Assembly (NCBI GenBank): GCA_950295325.1
Contig: OX485805.1
Location: 28,013,501-28,073,500, forward strand
Length of the DNA: 60,000 bases
DNA from: Polytrichum commune
Taxonomy: Eukaryota; Streptophyta; Polytrichopsida; Polytrichales; Polytrichaceae
Direction: 5' to 3'
Numbering within the stretch: the stretch's first letter is position 1; every line of letters begins with the position of its first letter. The position numbers and the translations under genes were made by a program. Below are positions 43,601-55,716 of this stretch, piece by piece. The notes under the pieces are model-generated. The model was not told the DNA's origin, made no database searches, and saw only the letters and a list, made by a program, of their open reading frames with translations.

Positions 43601-45446
43601 TTTTTTTTTGATTTTTTTTAATGAACTTGAACTCAAATTGGAATGAAGAATGCTCTACACAAGCTCAATGATACGAATTCAAGCTTGCAAGCGGAAAAAT
43701 GACAAGGAATTCCGTAGAAAATTCAATAATTCATCACCATAATTCACCTTGATGTGGCCTTCAAAAACAAGCATTCTTCATCTTGTTGCGCCGCAAATCC
43801 GCGGTGTTCTCTCTCCAGAACTTCGCAACTTCATCACTCCTTGTCCTCACGCCTTTCCTCGTGTGTTATATATCAAGAATGTAGAAGAAAACAACAAAAA
43901 TGAAGCATTCTTACCAAGTGAGAAGGAAGATAGTAGAACACTCATGAGAGCTCTAATTTCTCTTCAAATGCACACAATTAGTCAAGCTATCTCTCACTCC
44001 ACCAAGGGAGAATCCAAGAGTGTAAGTAGAGGGAGAAGAACTCAAGATTTATTACAAAATCATACAACCTACACCTCACACAAACTTTCTCCACACACTA
44101 ACTCACAAGACTTGACTTGGCAAGAATGCCAAGCCAAGGAGGAGACTCCTCACTTAGGAGCCTCACTTTCCAAAACTAAGGTTCATCCATCCAACTCTAA
44201 ATGGATGAAGCCCAACGGATAAGGTGCGGCCGCTGACGCCACATACCGTGACACCTTAACCAGATCCAAACCCTAATTAATTATCATGCATGTTCCCCAT
44301 TGGTTCTGGTTGACACCACAATTCAACCACATATCAACCGATACTTGAGATTGCATGTCACTGGCTTTTCTTAACATGTGTGTCTGTGCACAGACCCTCC
44401 ACGATGAACCCTTTCATCAAAATTGAGAAGTTAGCTACTATTTTTAAAACTGAAGGAGAAACATTCTTATGGTGTTCCAAAAATATCTAAGAGGCGGAGA
44501 AAACAACCACATGCCATTTGGCTTCTTCAACAAACGTAGTGCAACTACAAGTCATGAAGCACACAATTCAAAGCATGATACTAAGTTCAAAGGCAAATGA
44601 CACAGTGGGGCTTCAATAGAAAAAATACATCGTCAATCTTTGTGTCTTCCTCCAGCGAGAGAGAAGATAGGAATGAATGTGTGAGAATGTCGATTTCATT
44701 GTCCTTCCATCATCCATAAGCCACCTTGGAAGTTCCGGTCACCAATTAAACCGTGATCAACTCAATTACATATTCACAACCCACACAGGAGACACTCACT
44801 CCTGTACAATCATCAGCAATACATAGGAGTGATGTGTTGATAAATACATCAACTGATCATTGAAAGAGACCTAAGCAGACAGAAAGTGTGGAATGCAGAG
44901 TGAGCCAAGAACCACTTGAATGCATCCGGTCATACTGGCCCATCTCGAAAACCCACAACCCAAAATCCACTCCAAACACAGTGCAAGCAAGGTACACATC
45001 ATGCAAGACAATAAGGGCGGGAAATGCACAAAGACAACACTCTAATTGCAGGACAAGATCTATGCTATCGCAGGACCAAAGTGATAATTCATTACCTAGC
45101 TCGCCCGACGGAGAAATACCAAGCAACTGCGACGATGACGAACTACCCTACCACGACCGGCTGAACCGGTTGCCGGTCAGCTCGGGCTAACTCAAGGACG
45201 AGCAGAAAAGAAACGATGCCCACGTGGTGGGCCATGTACATGGAGGGGGGGTGATTAATGTGACGCGTAGGTTAGTACGAGATGGTTAGCAAATCCAAAT
45301 CAAAATTTAGGAGCTCATATGAATATCTTAGTCATTATCAAAATGAAGATTATGGTGTCAATAATGATCATATAGGTGTCCATACCCAACTTCAAGACTT
45401 GCACATATACCACTCAAATATACATGTCCAATTAAGAAGAGTCACC
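43601..45446. other. No gene recognised; possible retroelement-derived DNA
   Basis: The region is AT-rich. The open frame at 43749-44222 (157 codons) has no recognisable motif and lies in sequence that looks like a retroelement non-coding end. CCGGCTGAACCGGTTGCCGG near 45159 is a partly palindromic site. Nothing else is supported. Confidence 0.35.
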
Positions 45447-45582
45447 ATAAGTAGAGTAAGGCTAACCAACTAGTTATTTAGTAAGTAGAGTAAGGGTAAC
45501 CAACTAGTCATTTAGTAAGTATAGTAAGGGTAACCAACTAGTCATTTAGTACGTAGAGTAAGGCTAACCAACTAGTTATATA
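45447..45582. repeat. 34-bp tandem repeat, four copies
   Basis: Units GTAAGTAGAGTAAGG(G/C)TAAC plus CAACTAGT(C/T)AT(T/A)TA start at 45447, 45481, 45515 and 45549, exactly 34 bp apart with few substitutions. Confidence 0.96.
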
Positions 45583-48500
45583 ATAAGTAGGCCTAGCCAC
45601 TGGGCCCGCCTAGCCACTAGGTCTGACACCACCCTAAATCCGGCCTCCCCAAAAAAGACATGAGTCCCACGGCCCCACCCCGCCTTGGTGGCAAGCACCA
45701 CCCCCGCCCCCCACCCCACCGCCACCTAGGATCATTGAGGCCCTTGGATGGGCCTTGGTGGATCAACGGTCCGGATGCACCATGAAGAATCTCATATATA
45801 GCGCCTCAGTGACACAGCAACCGAACCGGCAAAAAGGTGTGAATCTAGCCAAAAAAGGTGTGGAAATATCAATCCCCTATATGTATATACCAAATTAAAC
45901 AATGCAAATTGAGCAAAGTTAAAAATGTACCTAGGCCAAAAGTGGGTCCTTATCATGGAAAAAGTCATCCCTAGTGTGTGGAGGCCATCAGGATTATATG
46001 TCCTAGTGAGCTTGTAGGGGGACCTTGGTAATGACTTTCATGTACCAAGTGACAAATACTCTTGAGGATTCAACCTTTGGTTGACAATATTAGTAGTTCG
46101 TTTCTCCAAACCCCAACTAGTTGAAGAATTGCACAAGAATTGTGTTGTGGAGGATTTCATCCAAACCATGATATTTTATTACTAAAGACGTAGGAAATTG
46201 AGGGGGAGTGTAAAAGACTTCTTCGCATCATCAGGACTTTGTTCCTCATCTCATAGAGAACTGTGTAGCAAGGTCTGCCATTCTACAATGCTAACCTTGC
46301 TTGCATGAGCACCATTCCCATTACACTTCACCATGAAAATCTTTGACAAGAATGGAAACACTTCTCATTGTTGGCCAACCATTTTTCCCATTCCCTCATG
46401 TAAAGCGCAAACAAGATTTCAAATTATTTTGTGCTTGCAGAAGAATCTCATCAACTAGTCTATGGAGCGGTGGCAATTTTTTGATCCTTATGTGAACAAT
46501 TTCCACTACATTCTTCTTACCCACCTTAGAAATTTGAGATGATGCATGCAAAAAGGTGGCCCACGTCGTTGATGTATGTGGAAATACTCATCCATTGGGG
46601 AACAAATTTCATCCTAGATTTGTATAAGGTAATTAGTTGAACGTCCCTAAACTAAGCCACATCACCCCAACATATTATCAACAAGGTTGAAATGAATGAT
46701 TTCAAGCTTCCAAGGTGTAAGATTGATAAAATTTGACTCCCAAAACTCCCACATACTATGAACTATTTTCCCCAAAAAAATCATGGAAATCCAACATGTA
46801 GATATGTCATATATCTCTAAATATCTAATAGATGGATATATTAACCTCAAAAGATAAATTTAATATAATATGCTTATGCTTATGCTTTTCTTCATATTAA
46901 ATAAGATAGCACAAAGAGATAATAGTACTCATATATGATGAAATTCAGGCCATAAAGGTGATGCCTGAAGGGAACACCATGATACTTAGAAAATATACAA
47001 AAGAAATTATAGTTTAACATACATTGTTTATTTTTTACAGTGTGCAACAATCATGTGTTGATTGCAATGATGACATTTTATGTATAATTACTTGTGAAAA
47101 AAGAGTTTACAACTTGCAAAAGGATTGGTTGCATGCTATTTTTGGTGGTTTAACATATTGTAAATAGTCTTTTGGAATTGTATTAAACCTTCCGTAATGT
47201 ATAAGTAACATGTTTTACACACTTGTAGTGTAAATCATATATAGTTTATACCATACCATCCAATTTAGTAATCGGTTCATTATGCAAATTAAGCATTGGT
47301 TATGCTTTGGATGGGTTGTTTTAGTGTGACTGCATCCAATTATCCAAAATGTTTTTGGTTTTTGGTTTTTGGTTTTTTTCTTCTTTTTCTTTTTCTTTTT
47401 GTAGTCAAGCACTTGCCGACTACAAAATAACAATCTACCAAACCGTTGACTGCGTCAATTTACCCCTAGATCAACCATTAGACTTACCCCCCCCCCCATA
47501 TGACATTTTTGGATCCGGTGTCACATTGTTGTCACAAGATGTGATGTGATGGGACGACATGAAATCCCTGGTCGCTAGAAGAAATGGTGTGTATTCAACA
47601 TGTTCAACATCAACCACAACATCAAGAAGTTCTATGTTATGGATAACATCGGAGAGCTCCATCATTAACGGACGGCTCATCAACTCCACAAAGAAGACAT
47701 GTTTCCATTCACTTACTATTCATTCCAGTTGAGAGCTCGATATGGACTATATTGGCTAAGAGTGGAGGATGTTACATCGTTATGTAGGGTGATGAAACAT
47801 AGGTAGGAGTTACCACCAGTGTGGGGAAAGTGTCTTCTAACAATCCAGACATTTACACTTTGTGTTAGTAATTTTGTATAATAAAATTTGGGGGTTTATT
47901 TAAATGATGTAACATGTGTCATGTGGTGAAATCGCTCATGCTCTTTGTCAAAGACAATTGTCCTCATTAGCAAATGGTATTGGTAAATGTGTTAAACAAA
48001 CACACAAAAATCAAGTTAAAATGAATTTCTTTTTTCCAACCATTTGTGGAAATAGGTGGAATTGAAACATAAACCGCACTCTAAGATTTGTAGAAAGTGC
48101 AAAAGTTATCATTAATTTTATTGAATTCAAAACAAAACTTGATACATTGTCTCACTGACATTAATGACTCATCTGGGATAATCATTATGATTAGTACACT
48201 AAATAATATGATATTCAGTATAAATTGCTATTTGGAATTATGCAATGCTCTATCTATTTTATTGAATATCTTATATTTTGCCAACAAATGTGAAATTGGT
48301 AGTTTGGACATTATATAGCATTAGCAACTTTACTTGGTAAAAAATTACATCAATTGTAAAAAGATAAAGCATTGTGTAAATCCAAATAGTAAGTGATACT
48401 AAATATCATATTTAGTGGAGCTAAGTGCTATTATCGACTGCTAACACTAGGTGACCGTAAAGGGGGGGGGCTTAGGTCTATTCAACTATTAGTCATAATG

Positions 48501-49135
48501 GTTCAGGTGTTTTTGGCTCCAATCAATTGCCATTAACAATCAAATAGTAGTTAATCAATTATTTTAAATAAATAACAACGCCCGTTAGATCTAGTCGATC
48601 GCTAAGTGTTTACAACCACAATTTTGGATTTGTTAATCATCTCACACTAAGGTAGATGGATCTTAGAGGGTTACTTTTTTGTTACTATATCATTTCTTCT
48701 AGAATATGGAAAACGTGATCAACACAAGATGGTTAGCAAATCCAAATCAAGACCGTAGTCATTTTCTTCATAAGTTTTGGAGTTCATGTGAACACCTTAT
48801 TCATATGAGATTGAAGATTCATGTGCTCATTAAATGGTCATATAAATCTTTCCAATCATATTGACGATTGAGATTATAATGTTCAAAATATTTTGAGCTC
48901 ATAGTCTAATCTGTTTTAAAAACTTATTTTTCTTGTGTCCATTCAAGGCCCGCTTACCTTGGATCCCTCAGACAAGGAGACATGGCCATAGCCATCGGGA
49001 CGGAGGGCAATGGTTCAGCATCAATGCGATGTGTGAAATGAGAGAGATTAACGGATTCTTTTTTGGGTGGATCTTTACTTCGAAGTCATCAGAGGATCTG
49101 ACTTGATTGAGTAGGGACGGGGAGAGGAATGCGCA
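45583..49135. other. No gene recognised; AT-rich intergenic DNA
   Basis: Short ORFs only. A 25-bp-plus segment beginning AGATGGTTAGCAAATCCAAA occurs at 45279 and 48728 with about 120 bp of looser similarity after it, so both are copies of one dispersed repeat. The last few hundred bases before 49136 must include the SRR1 promoter and leader. Confidence 0.45.
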
Positions 49136-50942
49136 ATGGAGGATTTGGCAGAGACCAGCAGCAAGGAGGCCGGGGAAGGATGGAAAGTTGTGCAAAGTCG
49201 GAAGGCCAAACCTCGCACAAGGCGAAATTCGCAAGGGAGCGCAGGCAAGGAGTCCATCTCTTGTTGTGATGGGCACAGCTCAAATGTAGAGTCAGGTTCA
49301 ACTTCCTGGGATGAGGAGGAGGAGCTTCAACTTCGCGCAAAGATTCAGAAATCCAAGGACAGAACACAGACCTCTGCCTTCTTTAAGAGGTTTATAGAGC
49401 AGATGGAGTCTTTGAAGATTCTGGAGACTTTAATTGCAAATGCCAACAACAAGGGCGTAAGTTCAGATGGTACAAATGTTAATTCAACAAGTGCAGACAC
49501 CAAATCAAGTGGTCAAGAAGGTTCGAACCGTGAGTATCTCAATTGAGACATTTGATTTGTTTGTGATACATTTCCAACATTAAGAATCGGTTTCGCAACT
49601 TACTATTTTTTTTGTTCAGCTTTTGTTACCTGCTTCAGTGAGGGTTATGGGTTTGAGTCTTAGTTGTTCAGAGAGAAACTGGAGATGAGCGATCCAATTG
49701 AGATATCCATCATAAGGATACCGATGTAAAGGTTCCAATGCAATTTCGTCCATGCGAAATTTCACTGCTGTGGACTGAGGGTTTACGGATTAAGAGTTGC
49801 TGAGCATTGATTTTTAAATTGAAGATGAACTACCACAGATGTGTTGTTCATGGAGTTTCGTCCTCACGAATCTCCACTGCTGTTTCTGGACTGAGAGGGA
49901 TTAGGGTTTTAAGGAGTTGCCGAGCATTGACCCTTAACTTGAAGATGAAGTAGCGAAATTATGTTCTTCATGGGATTTCATCCATGAGAAATCCCTTTGC
50001 TCGTTCTGGAGTGAGGGTTTAGGGTTTAAGGGGTCGCTGAGCGTTCATCTTTAAGTGGAAGATGAAGTAGCAAAGATGTGGTGGTCATGGAGTTTCGTCC
50101 TTATGAAATTCCATTTCTGTATCTTGACTGAGGGTTTAGGGTTTGAGGAGTTCATGAGCATTGATTCTTAACTAGAAGATGAATAAGTAGCAAAGATTTG
50201 TTGTTTATGGAGTCAACATGAGCACTTTACATATGGAAATGACTGATTTGAAGGGTACCGTGTCACCGCTTCTGCATCTTTGATAAGTGAGGTTTTGCAT
50301 GCAGGGACCTCAAATACAGAGAAAGATAGTCAGAAAGTGAAGGAAACAACACAACCAGAAACAATCTTGAAGACAGAGTTGCCACCTCATGTGATGGACG
50401 TGGATGTTGGAAAGTTGAAATCGAAATCGAAGAATGACGTGGAGGTTGTTGTGCTCGGAGTAGGGAGCATCCTTGATAGCGAGGTGTCACGATGCCAGCT
50501 CTCACTTGCTCTTCTACTCAACGACCAATACAACTGCATTGAGAAGATAGCCATTTACGATCCGGTGCTATCCCAAATGGAATGTAGTGTGCTGACCACC
50601 CTAGGGTGCACCCCAATCGTACAAGATGAAAAGGGTAGGAGGCCAGCCGATTCGCCGACATTGTTTTACATGCCACATTGTAGTGCATCGTTGTACAACA
50701 ATCTTCTGGAAGTGAATAGCAATCCTTGGTATCTCAGTTGGGTGTGTATACTTGGAAATAGCTTCCAAAAGTATCAAGATAGCTGGTCTGTTTTTCCAAA
50801 ACCCAAGCATCAGCGCCCGGACTGTTTGTTGGAGGTGCAAAAGCATGTGATTGAGCATGCTGTAGATTCAGCTTCATTTCCCCTCTTGTCGGCATTCAAC
50901 GACATGAGCTGGCATTTGTTTCCTTTGGAAAGTACGTTGTGA
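49136..50942 (+). CDS. SRR1: SRR1-like protein (SENSITIVITY TO RED LIGHT REDUCED 1)
   Basis: Two exons, 49136-49529 and 50305-50942, join in phase 1 (SN-RTSNTEKD) across a 775-bp GT-AG intron, giving 343 residues. The N-terminus MEDLAETSSKEAGEGWKVVQ followed by a basic stretch is typical of plant SRR1. The SRR1 domain begins near residue 185: VVVLGVGSILDSEVSRCQLS, KIAIYDPVLSQ, LGCTPIVQDEKGRR, FYMPHCSASLYNNLL and CILGNSFQKY. In Arabidopsis SRR1 supports phytochrome B signalling and circadian-clock gene expression and acts in nucleus and cytoplasm. The biochemical activity of the domain is not established. Coding sequence is intact. A charged low-complexity linker around the exon junction makes this protein longer than many relatives. 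Confidence 0.92.
49743..50215. repeat. About 115-bp repeats filling the SRR1 intron
   Basis: Four degenerate units start near 49743, 49855, 49975 and 50091. Each carries (A/G)TTTCGTCC....GAAA, a GAGGGTTTAGGGTTTAAGG-like stretch, TTGCTGAGCATTGAT and GAAGATGAA(G/C)TA. The units make up most of the intron. Confidence 0.85.
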
Positions 50943-53900
50943 GAAGGTGAATCATATAAACATGCAGCCCATAGATAGGTGTAGTAAGAAGAAAGAAAAG
51001 AAAAAGAATGTTGGTATGACTGACGTGAAAATGGTCCATTAGCCATCTGTGTATCATTTCTGTGAGGAAATGAAAGAGGAAGATGGTGTAATACCTATCT
51101 GTTGATAGGTGGACCCTTTAGGAAGTGAGGAGAGACATGTTTCATACTAATCTAAGGGAACCAGGGCTTGGTGATTTTTTAGTTTCCTTGTGTTGAGTAC
51201 CATAGAAATGAGATATTTAATGGCACTGAGTGAGAGAGTTTCCATAAGTGTTTAAATTTTAGAATGGGGTATATATCAAGATCTGTAAGTGTTATCAATG
51301 GATGTCATTGTTTTAATGGACAATGCCATGGATTCCGGCCATGATGATGAGGGGAGGGAGTCTCGTCCAGCCAATATTGCGGAGGTGTGGGATAAGTATA
51401 ACAGATCTGGGATAGTTGCAGTAACAATATACAAGTCATGTGAGTACGTGACAAAGGACTGGCATCTACTCAGAATTGATACTTTGAAGAAAGTAAAGCA
51501 GGAGATGAGAATATCTGTTGACACTGGCTGGGCCTTATTCTTCTTACTAGCAAACTTGCTTTGAAACTGTTTCACTGCATTGGACTTGACCCAATAGCCT
51601 TTGGGGAGAACAAATGGGAATAGCAAAAAGACCACGACAGCAAAACAATGCTACGAAGCACTTCAAGACTATAATAGCTTGTCATAGTATCAGTCTTGGT
51701 CTCTACCACTTGTATTGGAGTTAGAAACAGAGTCTCATCTACTGTATCTTGAATAAAAAGCACATAAATGTAGTCATTTTTTCAACATGTGGTTAGACGG
51801 AAACACGAGATTCAAATTTACATGGAAAGAAAATACAGGTCAAGGAGATGTTCTTATGGGACATGCATAGTTTATGATTCAATCAAAAAATCAAAATATA
51901 GATCATGTGGAATTTTGAGAAAGTGATGAATTTGGCACAAAGTTGGGATTGTAAGAGTTGTCACCTATATCTCAAACTGCAAGTGATTAGTGTTTAATGT
52001 TGAGTCAATATTGATGCATACCCTTCACAGTTTAATATTTTTTCAATCGTAACTTGAATATTTAGTTGATGACTCATCCAACAATGAAACAACCCAATTT
52101 CAACCTTTTAGGTCTTGCAACTTAAACATTGAAATGAAACATATAAACTTGTAACCCAAGCAGGGCTTAAAAATTTGATTGCAAGAACATGAGAACGGGT
52201 AGATTGCCAACACGAAGGTCATTGCAAGTATACTCAAGATCAACATATACATGAATCAAGAAGCAGTGAATAACCATTTAGAGGATGGCCCAGTTGGGAT
52301 CCAAGTCTTCATGAGAAATATAGAGGAGGTGATCATTACAAAACAAGCACCATATGAAAATAATCTTGGATTCTAAATCATTTTAGATCGTACATAATCT
52401 TGCAAAGTAATCACTTCAACCCCAAATGAAAGATATAAGAATCAATGGTAAGTGCTTAATGTATTATCCATTGCTCAGACACTGCCACTACTATAGCCAC
52501 TACTCTAGCCACAAGTTTGTTGCATAAGACTTGGGGTTTGAAGAACCCAGCCATGGAGATCCAATGCCTTTAAATATGTCGAGAGAATTAATTTTTTAAA
52601 TAAAAAATACTAAAATACAGAACCTTGTCCCCTCCCCCCGTCCCAAAAAGATATCTCATGACCAATGAAATGGTGTTCTCTTTCTATGTTGGTTGGGTTC
52701 ACATGTTCCCATCTTACCACGTAAATGAAAAGTGACCTATACATCCATGTGCTATTCATTCAAAATAGGTGACTCCCTCTCACTCCAAGACAAGTAGTAG
52801 AGATCAAGAGTATGATAAATTGAAATAGTCTTGATGTTCACAAGACCAAGACTATAATGAGCTAAAGTAACCTTGATGTTCACAAGACCGAGACTATAAT
52901 GAGCTAAAGTAAACTTGATGTTCGCAAGACCAAGACTGTAATGAGCTAAAAAAATCTCCATATTTGAAATACTAAAACTATAACAAGCTATAATAATCTT
53001 GAAGTGCTATTGTTTTATTCTCATTGTCTTTCCATATCTATTCAAATGACTTCCAACTGTTCCATCCCATGATACTCAACATTGAGAAGTCTCATTAACA
53101 ATTCCAGGTATAAAATAGTGTAGCTTTCAAGTGAATCTCGTTTAAGGAATTAAGCATGACAAAGTACAAGCCAAGCCACATGCTAACAATGCAGATAAAT
53201 TGTGCAAACAAGCCACCTGTAGAGGAATAGCATGTCAAAATCCTTTAGCACATTCCCACCTGGAGCCCATACAGGCCTCTACCATCGGTCTTTCAAGGCA
53301 AGGTCTCATGTTGCATCCTTCCCAAAGTCCACATATATCTCATTCATATTGCCCATCAATTCCGTCGTGGGAGGGCTTTCTCTTGAAATTGCTTTGCTCT
53401 GTACATGTGGATGCAAGAGAGGGGGTACTCTATAAAACACTCAATGGGCAACACAAAGTTACACATATGCAGTCTTTCGGGATGAATGGAACATGCGACC
53501 TTTCTTTAGATGGTCTAAATGCCGATGGTAGAGGCCAGTTTGTGGCTCCATGATTGAGGATGCTTTTAGGCAGAGAGGAATGCACGTAGCCTGACAAATC
53601 ATTAAAATGGACCATATTTCTGGTCATTAGGTCGTGAGCAGGAGGGTTTAGGGTTTCAAGATGATATCCCAATCTGAAACAGGCTTCTCAGCAATCTGCG
53701 AATGATATTTGCAGCTTGGGTGAGAAGAGAACGCATACACAATCAAAGTATTCATTTTTTGGAAGTTGACTGAAACACACATGTACATTGATGTGAGATG
53801 CTCTCCAGAGCATGATGAACGCTCCTGCTGAAAACCTAGAAGCCTAACACAACTATAATTTAGTGTTTTGGCCAAAAAAAATTCTCTGGAAATTTATACA

Positions 53901-54617
53901 ACTTATATTCGCTTCAAGGATACCAAAGGAGCATACAAACAGAAAGAACAAAGAGATGCCAACCTCTAATAATTTTCTATCCTTAGCATAATTCGTAGGT
54001 CACATGTAAGACTCAGTTCAAGGGTAAGTCATCATAGTTTGCAGTCAACATGCGGACTACTATTCGATTGTCAACTGCTTTCCACTGATATCCTGAGCCC
54101 CAAAAGGAAATGCCATATGCTCGAATCTTTTTAGTAACTCGACGACCATAAAGTCGGTTGCACTTGACAATGTAAGAATACTGCAACAGAAATCCATGAC
54201 CATCTTCACTGAAGCTAATTAAAATAGCGATGATGTAATTATAGACAGACTGGATCCTAGCGTTTGGAATTTCCCTATATGAAATTTCTAATGACCAGAA
54301 GTGTTGCGGACAACTACAATTGCACATATGCTGGAGGCGAGCACAAATGCTAGAATGCAAACTAGAAGCTCAGACCCCAGGAGCTGATAGAAATGTCCTC
54401 ATTCAAAACCAGGTCAAAGGAGAAGTAATGCAAGACTTAGGAAACACCTTCCAATAAACCATGAGATGAGAGAAGAGGAACGTTCATTAGAGATTGCTTC
54501 AGAAGAAAAAATATCCCACGTCTCCACACCAGAACCTTCCCGGTGCACCAATTCACCTACGTCAAAAGGCCTCTATCATTGCACACTCCTGCAGTATCTG
54601 AACACATCCAGACAGCT
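50943..54617. other. No gene recognised between SRR1 and RPL27A
   Basis: The sequence is AT-rich. Frames at 51298-51564 and 54013-54360 (minus) are open but show no family motif, splice pattern or codon signal that would support a gene. One short tandem repeat lies at 52830-52998. Confidence 0.45.
52830..52998. repeat. 42-bp tandem repeat, about 3.5 copies
   Basis: Units starting CTTGATGTTCACAAGACCAA lie at 52830, 52872 and 52914, 42 bp apart, with a degenerate partial fourth. Confidence 0.93.
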
Positions 54618-55464
54618 CTAAGCGGTCAGGACCACAGCACCGCCCGCCTCCTTGATCTTCTTCTCTGCTAGCTTGGAGAAGAATTTTGCCTTCACTACCA
54701 TTGGTTGGGTCGGCAGATCGCCCTTACCAAGAACCTGCATCACCATCGGTCAGAAGGAGACTCCTCCTCTACAGAAACCATATCAAATGATTCGAACCCT
54801 AAACAGCCTTCAAAGCACGACGATGGCAACGAAATAAAACCCTAATATCAAATCTCCGCAGAAAGTTTCCATTTAGGCTTCTGCACATTATCCTTGCACG
54901 ACCAGGAACCCCCTTGATATTTAAACACTGCTCTGCATATCCTAACTAATCAACTCAGCCATCACGCTCAGAGTGATTAACGACAGACCAATATTGTAAT
55001 CCTTCGTTCCAATTCCTGACAAACTATCATGTCAATACTCACCTGATCGCGCATTTTGCCTTCAGTTCCATAAAGCTTCGAAAACATTCACAACACGAAA
55101 TGTGCAAACGAAAGGCCTAGCCATTGAGGGGGAAATTCACCTTGAAGAAACCGTGCTGTGTCACGTCCAGAAGTGGGGCGGACTTGTCTCCGTCGACCTT
55201 GGCCCTCACGGCCTCGGGGACCAGCGACCACAACTTGTCGACGTTGACGATGGGGCAATGGAATTTGTTCATGGTCTTGTGGAAGTATCGCATACCGACC
55301 TTACCGAAGTACCCGGGATGGTACTTGTCGAAGAGAATGCGATGGTGGTGCATACCTCCAGCATTACCACGACCTCCAGGATGCTTGCGGTGCTTGCCCA
55401 CACGACCGTGGCCGGCACTCACGTGGCCCCTTTTCTTGCGATTCTTCTTCAGGCGGGTCGTCAT
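54618..55464 (-). CDS. RPL27A: 60S ribosomal protein L27a (uL15), copy 1
   Basis: Exon 1 spans 55464-55141 (108 codons, donor GTGAAT) and exon 2 spans 54734-54618 (38 codons, acceptor GCAG), joined in phase 0 at GFFK-VLGKGDL. The product is 146 residues, the usual plant length. It has the N-terminal [20 protein letters not shown], the glycine/basic stretch [36 protein letters not shown] and the C-terminal AGGAVVLTA. It is a structural protein of the large cytosolic ribosomal subunit, contacting rRNA. The 5' leader carries a telo-box. The coding sequence is complete. It is divergent from a second copy about 4.3 kb away. Confidence 0.97.
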
Positions 55465-55543
55465 GGTTGCAACCTCCGCTCCACGAAGCGAGCTGAGCAG
55501 CGTCGGAAAGAAGGAGCCTTCGGCAGGCTCTCACCTTTTGGCC

Positions 55544-55552
55544 AAACCCTAA
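55544..55552 (-). promoter_or_regulatory. Telo-box in the RPL27A copy 1 leader
   Basis: AAACCCTAA, the plant telo-box typical of ribosomal-protein gene promoters, lies about 80 bp upstream of the ATG. The corresponding site is present in copy 2. Confidence 0.75.
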
Positions 55553-55716
55553 CCATGCCCTGCACCCCTAACGAACAGAGAGAAATCGTCAGACGTCATA
55601 TTACTCTTCTTCGTTCGTTCAGTCTACATCTGTTGATTACAGATTACTCTTTTTCTGTCCATTCCAGTGATAAACTTTCATCTATTTCTTCGATTTCATC
55701 CCTTTCCAGAAAATAA

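Noticed and set aside
43749-44222. 157-codon frame
   Set aside because: No motif; it lies in repeat-like DNA next to the G-rich tract.
51298-51564. Small ORF downstream of SRR1
   Set aside because: No family motif, no splice context and ordinary AT-rich surroundings.
54013-54360. 115-codon minus-strand frame beyond RPL27A copy 1
   Set aside because: Tyr/Cys-rich composition and no recognisable domain; likely chance.
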